Positions 35,701 to 47,700 of a stretch of DNA of 64,000 bases are shown here, piece by piece. This DNA is from Choristoneura fumiferana (lineage: Eukaryota > Arthropoda > Insecta > Lepidoptera > Tortricidae): positions 7,034,359-7,098,358 of the forward strand of contig NC_133481.1 in the NCBI RefSeq assembly GCF_025370935.1, in the 5' to 3' direction. The notes under the pieces are model-generated. The model saw only the letters and a program-made list of their open reading frames with translations. It made no database searches and was not told the origin of the DNA. The translations under genes and the position numbers were made by a program. Within the stretch, counting starts at the first letter, position 1; the number at the start of each line of letters is the position of its first letter.

Positions 35701-38700
35701 AATAAATCTTAAAATATACAGTTTGAAAATGCACGTCATTTTACTCGTGAGTCAGTGAATAACGATGTCAGTTTAGGATCTAAATTTATGAGTGTAATTT
35801 CTCTAAGTTCATTGTGCCTACGGGTGTCATCGTCATTCAGTCACGGTGGTCTTTATTTATGAAACATGATTAGGTTATTCAAATTAAGGGCATTTTACAG
35901 ACTCTGCTGGTTCATTAATTACAACTACTTGCACAGATTCCTGTATAGCTTAAGAACTACATACATACTTAGATTCTTTAAAAACAACAGAATCCGGGTT
36001 CATAATCTTACAACACTAGCGGGCCGGCCAAAACCTTCTGATCGGTGATGATGTAAATTGCTGACCGGGCATTCATACTGATCCGGGTCGATAGGTATGT
36101 GACGACTGGTGTATTGCATTCTAAGCCTTCTGATTTTAAATGTTTTCTGTTATATGTATTCTGTGTGGTGCTTAGAACAGAATCGGTAGGTTTGTGTCTG
36201 TCCTAACAAGCGGTACTGACCGAGGTGGCGCCGGAAGGCGTGACGGGGACCTTGGTCCACTCGGAGAAGCCCCCCTCGCGGTACCAGATGGTGTAGTCCT
36301 GCTTGTAGTCGGGCCCGCCGGCGTACCCGGGCTGCCAGCGCAGCGTCACCTGGAACTCGGTAGCGGCGCCGGACACGTTGTACGGCGCGTGCGGCTGCGT
36401 GCCCTCTATCACCAGCTGCGTGTCCGCCGTTATCGTTGCCACCTGTGACAAAACAAAAACAATAGCTTATTTTTTTTACGAAAAATATTGGCTCATGCAT
36501 TCTATTTTTGACCACCTTGGCCGCTCCGAAATATCTTATGGCGACTGTACAATATAGGTACTATTATGACGTCGTCTAGTGCATTCTGCGCCTGAACCTA
36601 CCTCGTTGGAGGCCACGCACTGGTAGATGCCGAAGTCCTGGCGGCGTAGCGCATCGATAGTGTTCTTCCTCAGCGGCAAGCCATCTCCGCCTCCTGCGGC
36701 GCCCACCTCCAGTCAGACCCACCTCGTTGGACGCCACGCACTGGTAGATGCCGAAGTCCTGGCGGCGCAGCGTGTCGATGGTGATGTTCCCGCCGAGCGC
36801 ACGCACGCGGTTCTTCTGCAGCGGCAGGCCGTCGCGCCGCCGCCACGCCACGCTCGGCCGCTGCGTGCCCTCCGCCTCCTGCGCCTCGCAGTGCATCTCT
36901 ACTGTCTCGCCCACCTAACGAAACACACTCTAAGTAAGTAGGTAACTAAACTATTTATTCCACAGTACCCAATACCCGCGGCTATGCCCGCGTAAATCAT
37001 TAGGTCTAGCAGACCTAGCAGTTGAATTGAAATTTAGAGATTTCACAAAAACTCCCGTGAGAATCCCCAAAACTTTCATCGTGGATCGTTTTATTGATGT
37101 TGCATACTCGTATTACTACAGCAGGTATGGTATTTTATAAAAGTATAGTAACACTTGCGCCTAATTTCATGTCACTAATCCTAGCGGTTGAGAGTTTTCA
37201 ATTTCATCCCGATTTTCTGGAAATATCAGGATAAAAAGTAGCCTATTTATGTGTTATTTCAGACGTCTAGCTATGTGAGTTCCAAATTTAATCAAAATCT
37301 GTCTAACAGTTTTAGTGTAAAAGAATATCAAACACACAGACGCACGCACACACTAATTTTCCATTTGTTATAAGTATTACTATTAGTAGGACTATCTTAC
37401 GCCCGAAGCTATAAGTAGGCAGCAACTACTAACTAAATATAAGACTAGTTTCCTATCTCTAAAATAAAAGAAAATGCCTTCTTATTGAGTGCAATTCTAT
37501 GATTCTCAAAAAATTCGCCCGCCCTGAGATCTCTTGCTAACTATTAACTTAGTTAACTATTGACTGAATAGTGGTCTGTTTCAAAGACCCTTCAGTTTTC
37601 ACAGCTTTATTTATGTATTTAATTTACTATATTCACATATACTTAAATGTATACTTACGCATAAATTTTAAGGAAATCTTTAGAAATAACTACTGACACT
37701 ACGAGTATAATTAAGACTTTTATGAACTTACCTTTCTTTGATATAAGGGTTCAGGCTCAACTGTAAATGCTGGTGGCTTACGAACTAGTACTTCCATCGG
37801 ACCTGGGAACAAACCATTTTATTTAGCATTCTGTAACGGGTCAATAGAAATTTAAGTAAGGCTCGAGCTTTCATGTTTTAATATAGAGGTTCTACGATAG
37901 CGGTATACAGTATGATAGTGATAGCTTCAAACAACTGTAACAACAACATATCGAAGACGGCTAGCTAAAAAACCAATAGACGTTTAAAAACCTTATGTGT
38001 ATTGTGCAATCAGAAGCACTAATGGACTCTCAGAATAACTTGATAAGTGGGCTTGCAAGATCTGGAACTGGCAACCTTAACTCAGGTTCTACTAAACTCA
38101 GGTTTGGTTAGTATTTTTTTAACGCCATAGCCATACCGTGAAATCGGCTCGAACGTACCTATACAAGACATTTTAGATTAAAGGTCCTAGAGGTAGACCC
38201 TTATTGCTTTCTTTATATACGTACGTAGACCCGTTGCCGGTTTTTGCCGACCCCTGGCGGTTATTATAGATCTCTTCTGTTCTAGATGTTGAGCGAACTG
38301 AAATGCTGTGAGGCCAGCTCATACCTGAGGAGCCCTGCGTGCCCTGCGCGTTGTAAGGCGTGCACGTGTAGCGTCCCTGGTGGTTCTGGTTGACGCGCGT
38401 GAACAGCAGCGAGCCGTTGTTCATGATGACGATGTCCTTGGTCTGATACGGTTCCAGCAGACGCTTGTCCTTCGTCCACGTCACGTACTGTAGCGGCGGG
38501 TTGGCCTGCGCAGCGCAACAGAATCACGATGATTAGGCCTCATTCGCAAGAGCTTTTTAAACGTCCGTTAAAAAAGCGTTTAAATAGAACAAACTAATCA
38601 TTTATTAATCTGATCTGGTAGCAAGGTGAATGGTTGTGTAGCTCGGAGGATGAACTCTGGTTGAGTTCGAAACGCGTCAGAGTAGTGTGGAGGTGGAGGA

Positions 38701-41700
38701 GCTGCATGAAAACACATTTGTTGCATGCTATCATAAGGTCGCGGGTGAGCAAAGTAATTGTTTCTAGTTCACTGATATGGATCTCCGCAAAGTAACGTCT
38801 GATTCAATAGTTTATATAAATAATTTATTAGTAAGGTACTTATGTCTATTTGGGTAGGTGCTCACCTACAATAACACAACCCAATTGCTCGTTTTTACTT
38901 TCTCGTCTTAAGTATAAATAGAAAATTAACATTTGGGGTCAGTGGACTTGAATGCTGATGTCAATACGGTTATTAAAGCGAATTCCGGGATTACGATTAG
39001 TCTACAATTTACTACTAAGGTAATGTGGTTTATAAATTTCACTATATCAGAAAAATCTAAACTGTATGATGTGAAGTTACTAAGAATATATCCATAACAA
39101 CTTTTACTATTAAATATCTTCTTATATATTATTATCTATATATAATAAAAATACAAGTCCTGATTCATTAATTACTGACTCACCAACGCCCAAACCAAAC
39201 CCTTGAACCTAGAAGGATGAAATTTTGCACAGCGGTGTACACGACATGTACACGAGATAATAAAGGATTTTTCGAAATTCATCCCCTAAGGGGGTATAAA
39301 GGGGGGGAGAGCGTTAGTATGTAAAATTGTTATTTCTACAGTTGTGACTGAAATTCGGGAAAAACATTCTTTAAAAAATATAAGTGAAAGCGTATTTCAC
39401 CATTATTGAAAATTCTACCCTTAAAGGGTAATAAGGGGGGGGGGGTGAAAATTTGTATGGGAAAAATGTTATTATTGAAGATATCATTATAAAACTTTGT
39501 GAAATTGCTCTTAAACATAAATAAACAAATATGTGTATCACTGTTTTTGAAAATTCTACCTCTGAGGGGGTTAAAAGGGGGGAGGAAGTTAGTACGGAAA
39601 CATGTTATTTTAATTTAGTAATATGTTGAATGTGCGTGTAGTTTTAAAGACAAATGAAAGAACACAATTGGTTTCACATTTTTTGATAATTCTACCCCTA
39701 AAGAGTGTAAAAGGGGGATGGAAGTTTGCATGAGAATTTTTTTATTTTTGAAATTATGATTCTGAAATTTTGTGAATATTTCTTGAACAGAATTAAGAGA
39801 ATACGTGATTCATCACTTTTGAAAATTTTTAACCCTAAGGGGGTAAAAAGGGAAATGAAAATGTGTATAAGTTGTTGTACGTGTTACGAAATCTAGAGAA
39901 ATCTTTCTTCAAATCAAATAAAAGAACAAGCATCTCATATTTCTTAACAATTCTAAAGGCTTTAAAAGGGGGATGGAAGTCTGCATTAGAATAAATGTTA
40001 TTTTTGAAGTTATGATTCATAAATTAAGTGAACAACTCGAATAGAATTAAGAGAGTACGTGATTAACTATTTTTAAAAATTTCACCACTGAGGGGGTAAA
40101 AAGGGAGATGGATATTTGTATAAGAAAATCTTTATTTTTTATGTTATGATTTATGCTTTTAAGTTCGGAGCAGATTTTCAAAATTCCTTCAATAATAGAA
40201 AATTTCAAAATAAATCAAAACAGTTACTCATGTCCCACGGGAATTTAATAATTTCGCGCGATAAAAGTAGAGCATGTCAGTCAAAAACAATGTAGCTTTT
40301 TATTAGAGAAAAAAAAATGGTGTAAGTAAATGTAGTGACTAAACTTATTTCTATCTCTTGGGAATTTTGCATTTTTCCAATAAAAAAGTAGGTAGCCAAA
40401 GTTAGTCAAGAACTGTAAAAGTTATTCGCTTTGAAGTGAAGGATTTTTTTCAATCGATCTTAAGAGTTATATCTATCCCGCGGGAACTTTGCAATTTCCT
40501 TAGGAAAAAGAAGTCTGTTTCAACTCGATCACGGACATTATAGCTTTCTATAGAATTGACTTATTCTTATGCCGCGGGAATTATCCTATATCGCGCACGA
40601 AGCCGCGGGCAAAAGGAACACGTAGTTTTCTAAAATTCCACCCCTGAAAATGTGAAGCAGGGGTTCAAAGTTTGTGCGAATTATAATTTAGGTAGGTTGA
40701 TTTTTGCATTCGAAAATTTGCACCATTTGTCTAACACAATGTCTGTCTGTATCTGTACTCGTATTTCCATAATAATTCTTCAAAAAAATCAATCAAAACA
40801 CGAAATTGGATCCTAGAAAGTATATCTTTGTTACCCTAAATTTAACGCGAGCGAAGCCGCGGGCAAAAGCTTAAATAAATAAAGTAACAGCACAAGTAAG
40901 AAATATTCTTCTATCCATAAATTACCTTCCTCAGACATTAAGAGGGAGGTCTGGCAACAAAGACAAACGAAACAATAAAAATAATATGGGTAAAACTACA
41001 CTATACGAGTAGTTTGGTTTTCAATCAATCGGTATGATACTTTAACGGGCGCAGTAGCTGTGGCTGCACTGTCTCAAATTACACTGGTACGTTTCCCACC
41101 CTGTCAAGCGTGGTCCGTATCGCATTTAGTACCTTGATGTAGCACTGCACCACTCCGGCCAGCCGGAACGGCAGGTACTGCACCGTCGGCGTAAACGTCA
41201 CCTTCGCCGGGTCTGCAACACGACACCTATTTATTACCACTATGAGTATGTTTGCCAAGGGCTTATCATATCATTGCCGGTCTTTAAACGTCCCTCTGCT
41301 TGATACTGGTTTTCAGAATAAGAAGGTTTGGGTTGAAGTTCCCACGCGGGCCCAGTGCAGATTAGAAACTTTACAGATCAATTTGCTTTTACTGTTTCCT
41401 TCGCTGCAAGCCTTGGGGTTTTCAAGTGTAATTTCGTACATATGTAATTTATATAAATTCCGAAATTTTACGAGTTGTGGTGAACCTCGATTCGAATCTC
41501 CAACTCTTTGCTTGAGAGGGCTTAAGTCGAACCAGTAGGCTCAAAAATCAATAAATAACAACGGATTATTGTGATTGTTTCTTAAGAATATTACATTGCA
41601 CTAGTGCGTTCAGTAATTCAGTAAAGTCTATGACAATACAAAACAATGTGCGCGCTTTAAAAGCAAGATCGGAAGTACGTAACGTCGACATTGGTTCAGG

Positions 41701-44700
41701 TACCTCTAGTACATATGTAAGTACATACAAACTAAAAGTATTTTAGTCACTTATGTGGCTTAGGTACGTATAAAATACCAACAAATTAAGTGACTGGAGT
41801 TTTTTAAAATCCAGAGTTCTAAACAAAACGAATACCTACCTACGTGAGAGATTAAGGCACACAGTGGTGTATTTTATTTGTTTCTTTCCAGTAGTTACCT
41901 ACCGTTATTAACAGATGGGAATCTGTAATTATGTACTTTAAAGTAGGTACGAGTAGATCTAGTATCAAATTAACGTAAAAGGATTGATGAGGTGTACCTA
42001 CTATGATAGGTACTTATTTTTATCCATGAATGGTTAGACTTGCGGTACTGGATTTCGAATTCGAACGGGACCGACTAGGTCTATAAGTACTCTATACTTG
42101 TTTTTCCAGGAGCAAACGGTCCGATACACTAAGTAGGTACCTACAAACCGTTTTGGTCACGTCGACTTCCAGGTACTTAATTATTTTAAGATTTTAATTT
42201 TGCAAAATCTTAAATTATGAGCAAAATAATTGTCCCGAAATACTTTGTTCGTACCTATGTTTGTTTATTTATAAACGTAGCAAAATCGCATTAGAGTATT
42301 ACATTCAACGTTGAGGTAGGCAGAGGCGCTCTGCGGGTCGCCGATGCCGTTGGAAACCTCGCACAAGTACTGGCCGGAGTCGTCGGCCGCCACCGGGTTG
42401 ATGACGAGCGCGCCGTCGCGGCGGATCGTCACGCGCGTCTCTAGAGCTGCCACCTGTAATACATAATCTCACATACTCGTATGCACGCCTTTGCCAAGTT
42501 CCAAGTTTATGGAACTGGCAACCCTAGCAACGAAGGCGGGTAGGAAGAGACTGCAGGGCTACTACGAAACTCGAAGTTCGTGTCGTGCGGTCCCTCTGAC
42601 ACTTATACTATTTAATACGAGAGCGAGAGGGACGGTACGATACGAACTTCGAGTTTCGTAGTAGCCCTGCTGAATGAGATAGTAATTTCGTCGATGATAC
42701 TACAATGCCGCGTAACGTACAAAAGTAGCAAATTTGAGATGTCGCGGCTGGTAGGTTTTTTTTTTAAATATAAAATAGGCTTACGTTTGGCCTCAATCTC
42801 GCTTGATGGAAGGCGAAGATGAGGTCTAAGATGGTACAACTTGGCCTAGAAGGTGGGGAAGGTATATAGGTATAAAAAATGTCTGGTCAGATATACGGCA
42901 ATAGCCATTATTGGTCAGGTCACTCGGTGTTGTAGTATCATCGACGATTATCGTTCGACGAAAAAAGTGGAGATAGCGATTGTGATTATGAGTGATCTGA
43001 GGTTTAGGACATCATGTGGGTTAATTTTTGCTTCAAGTGGTCCTTAGTCATTTTAGGAAAACAGTTGAAACTGAGTTTTTAAAGAAGTTATTTTACGTTT
43101 AATTTTCTATAAGGTGAAACGTTAATTTAAAAAGGATTAGTTCGCGGTAATACTATTTAATTTAATCCCGTTTCGCAACTAAGGCTGTACTTATTGTTTA
43201 ACGCGTGGGTGCTCGCAATCGTTTCCACCATCTCTTTTTACCTCGGCATTTAAGTATGTGTTTGACAGAAAGAAATAGCGAATGCGATTGCGAGTACCTG
43301 CGCGTTAGGAAAAAGGTAAGTAAAGTATACCGGTCTCATTTCCACGAAAACGGCCGGTTTTTTTACAGTAGGTAGGTGTTACTTTAAATAAAGGGCTTAT
43401 TCCGTCCTAAGTAAAACGAAATAGGTAAGTACCTACCAACAAATTAACAAGCGTGGCCGAATTTTTGCCTTCAATACAGAAGATACCAGCATTTCAAAAA
43501 AATATCAGTACCACATACAATAATTTAGGACGTATCCGTAATCAAAAACCAACATAAGTACCTACTTGCTTATCACAACGTAAACGTAAACAGAAGCCGT
43601 ATTGTCCAAAGCGCGGATGCTCGCGACCGTGTTCGCTATTTCTTTTTGTCAAACGCTTAAATATGACGAGGTACAAATGTAAAAGGCATAGAGTGACTGC
43701 GAGCATATATTCTGTATGTATAATAACAATACTCTTGCATATCTTCTACCCTCATCCTGTGCCGTTCGACATAAAGAACTACTGAAAACGATTGTGATTC
43801 CCAGCGCGTTAGACAACAAACCTCATGCTTGTTTGCCTCTCTCTCATAATAAGTATAAATAATAATACAAAAACAGGCCTCAGATTACGAAATGGTTTTT
43901 TTAGCTCACCTCGGCCACGGGCGCTCCTTCGCGGAACCACTTCACCGTCACATTGCCCGGCAGTGCTTTCGCCTCGCACGAGAACTGCACCTTCTCGCCT
44001 TCTAACTTCGTCTGGTTCGTCGGCGGCATCTGCAGGACAGGTGCCATGTTACCCTAGGACAGGAGAGGCCCACATAACCCCCTGTGTCCTTAGGTTCCGG
44101 GAAACTTTAACTGCATGTTCCCCTTATAAAATGATTATTGCCTACAGCTATTTTTTATACGAGTATATGTAGCCTGTAATATGTCCCACTGCTGGGCAAA
44201 GGCCTCCCCTTTCTTCCACCACTCTTCCCTGTCCTCTTGCCTACAGCTATTATTGGTACCTAATTAATGTATGTAATAGCCACCTTGGAAGGTAAAGCGG
44301 TAGCAACAAAAGTAATTATCATGTGAACAGATTAAATTTCCTATATCGGGAGTAACAATGCGATGTGAGACAGCTTTCACTCCATTCGAGCCCACGGAAT
44401 ACGTTAACTCAAATAGACCTGGCCATGCCTAGAAATTACATTGGTTTTTTATAGGAAATACTAATTCTAGAGACAAATGGAGTTAAAATGAGAGCGCTAG
44501 TCTTTCGTCAGCAGAACCTGCAAAACCACGACGTAGGTAAAGTATGTTCTCTACCACAAAAGTTAGTGTGTAGAAGAGACCACCCTCTATTTTTAGGCTA
44601 CCTGTAGTAGGTTTAGCGACCATGAAATTCCGTTACAATCTTAAGTTCAATGTTAGTTGTATGGCTTAAAAACAATTACCTACAAGTCAATGCGATAATC

Positions 44701-47700
44701 AGCTTTATAGTTTGTATTGTGATGTAAATAGAAATTGTTAGGATAAACGATTAAATTTTTACTTGGTCAATTATATAAGCTACATTTCTATAGTTAGAGA
44801 GCTGTTGAACATTCCCGAGAGATGTGCATTAGCTTAATAGTTATACTGACTGTGATAACGGCGCCGCCGGCGATGATGACGCGAGCGGTATGCGACACCT
44901 GGCCCTCGCCGTTGCGCGCGATGCACGTGTAGTCGCCGATGTCCTCGTGGCGGATGTTGCTGATGCGCAGCTCCGTGCCATCATTGAAGATGCCCACGGT
45001 GCCCGACGGCTCCACGGGGTTGGCGTCCTTGTACCACAGGATCTCCGGCGTCGGCGTGCCCTCCGCCTGGCAGTTCAGGATGATCGCGTCTCCTGCAACG
45101 CCGACCACTAATTCAAACCACCGCGAGCGAACAGATGCGCCATTCTTATTCGAATTGCAAATGGAACTTACACGCGGGTTAACGCTAGGCGAATGATATG
45201 AAAAGAAGTAATAGCAAAGTTTTATAAGTGGACATATACCTCTATGTAAAAAAATAAGGACAGTACCTAAATTAACGTATATAATGTCTTCCGGTGTGAT
45301 GGAGAAGCGCGGTGGCGCGTGCACGTCGAGGTGGAACCAGGTGCCATTTTTGTGCTGGTTCGGTGATCGGTTGAGAAACACCACCTTACACTCGTACCAT
45401 CCCTATTACATACAATGAAAATTCAGGTGGGTGCATAACACGTATTATGCGCTACTCATGGACTTATGATATTGTACATAGTAATTGATAAGTGATGCCA
45501 AGCGAACATGTAGTGTTTTGGTGGTATGTCTGAATTGTTACAATTTACCTACTTCTGACACAATGTTGATAGCGGATTTCCCGCGAAGTCGGACGTTTAC
45601 AAAATTAATGTATGTATGTAGGCAACATGTAGGGCTAATATGAGATTTATGATGTTACCTGGTCCGACTCCCGGATGTTGGTGAGGTTGAGGCTGGCGGC
45701 GCCGTAGGGCGAGTCGGCGGCCACGCGGGACACGCGGCCCTCGTACCCCTCCCCGCTGTGGGTGGGGTAGCTCTCGTACCAGATGTAGATCGGGATGTCC
45801 TGTCCCTACACACACACACACGCTGCGATTACGACGGGCAACAGCTGGCGCGGCAGCATCTCTACGACACACCATCATTACACGACAGCTAAAGCATTCA
45901 CCATACGATACTGTACTGGCATTAAGTGTTGCGTTTGGCATCCTATAAAATATTGATCTCAGCGCAAGCGGTTGTCGTTTAACGATGGGGTTTCATTACA
46001 CTCGGCCGTCTACCTACTTGGAACTTGACTGCACTTAACAACGGCCAATTTCCGACTACGAACACATCCGACTCTGTCTACGACTTGAGACACGACGACA
46101 TCACATTAATACACGAACAAGAAAACAGAATCAGATATTTTATATCTCGTAACAGCATCCACATTTTTATATTCAGTCCAGAGAAGCTGTTTCAAGATAA
46201 AGCTATCTACTTCATTATATCTAAGTATGCTACGAAAACATGCAGGGATGAAAATAACTCATTTGTCGTATGCTTTATGCCTGTTGATGTTAGGTACTAA
46301 TTACGAGTATGATTTGCAACCGATTTCATTTGTGGTGTCAGCTAAATCCGGCTAGCTCATAGGTATGTAAAGCTTACGCAACTCCTCCGTCTTGTCATTC
46401 CTGAATACACTTAGAGCAGAACAAGCGAGTACCAAGGCAACTCAGATCCCTTTCTGGTTTGGGAATTATCCATCTATTAACATTCGACTATTTTAGCTCG
46501 AGTATTACACTGTTTCTTATAGTTACAATGGCAGTGTTACATGTTTAGCATGCTGAGAGTAGGTATAGAGAGAAAAATAAAAACTATCTAACTACATCAT
46601 GCTGCAGGAGTGGTTATATGCTGTGCTAAAGGTACTTAATAACCTAGGCGAAAATGGTTACAGATAGACAATAATGTAAGTACATGTACTCGAGTCTACA
46701 TTGCAGATAGTGAGTGGGAGGAGCCCACAGCCACAGGAAGAGAGAAACAGACAGATCCGCCGCCAGTGCGCGAGGGATGCCGTGCGTGCCCCGTGTGGAC
46801 GAGTAAGCGACGTGCTCCCGGTCACCCAAACATGTGGTGCGCCCAACAAAACATAATTATGATATTCAAAATAATTTGTACCATAAAGTAGTAATTATGT
46901 GAAGTGGCAGTGTATGTGTAAGTAGAGAGAAATGTTCGTAATCTAACGGGGGTCTGCTGCTCTCTCGGACTCGCTTTGAAGGCCTTTATCACTGTGGTGT
47001 TAGTCGACCGGTGGGACGACGAGCGCGGTACACGAGCACGAGGCGTTATGCGGAAGGCAGAGTACACAAAAGGCTGCGGCGAACGCGCGCGGGGCGAGGG
47101 CGCGGCGCCCCCGGCCCGCGGCGCCGCCAAGCCGCTAGCACGGGACACAATACGGGCCGTCGGTGCCGAGTGCCGACACCGGCGCCGACTTATACTTTAC
47201 AGTCTGCGGGGCGCGTCGCGGGGACGAGCCGTCCTCTACTGAACAGAAACACACACACGGTATTGAGCAGCGTTGTATTGTAAGAGTGGAGTGTGGACCG
47301 TCGTACCGTTTCGCCTACCTTCTTCTCCCACTGCAACACGTACGGCACCGGGATGTCCTCGGGGAAGTCCACCTGGCAGTTGAAGACGACGCTCTCGCCC
47401 AGGATCGCGGTGATGTGCACTGCATCCTGATGCTCCTGGTGGCACGTTACTGCCACAGAATAAATATCTACATCAAATACCTGCTATTGGTTTTTATAAT
47501 AATAGAAAATACTTTTAATATTAAAACATAATAATAATAGAAAATGTTGCTTAATTCTGTACGTAACCTATAGAACTGTTCGCTCGCTCGGTCTCTCTCT
47601 CCTTCTCTGTCTTTTGACGGCCACAGTTCAAAATGCACATGTAACATTTTTTTTTAACCAACTGGGGTACTTTTCGTTAGTTGTCTTCTTTAACGTTGGC

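Noticed and set aside
36194..36448. 84-aa plus-strand ORF
   Set aside because: Antisense of turtle exon 12; open because of the GC-rich exon.
43825..44172. 115-aa plus-strand ORF
   Set aside because: It is antisense to turtle exon 6, whose frame matches Ig3 with correct splice sites.
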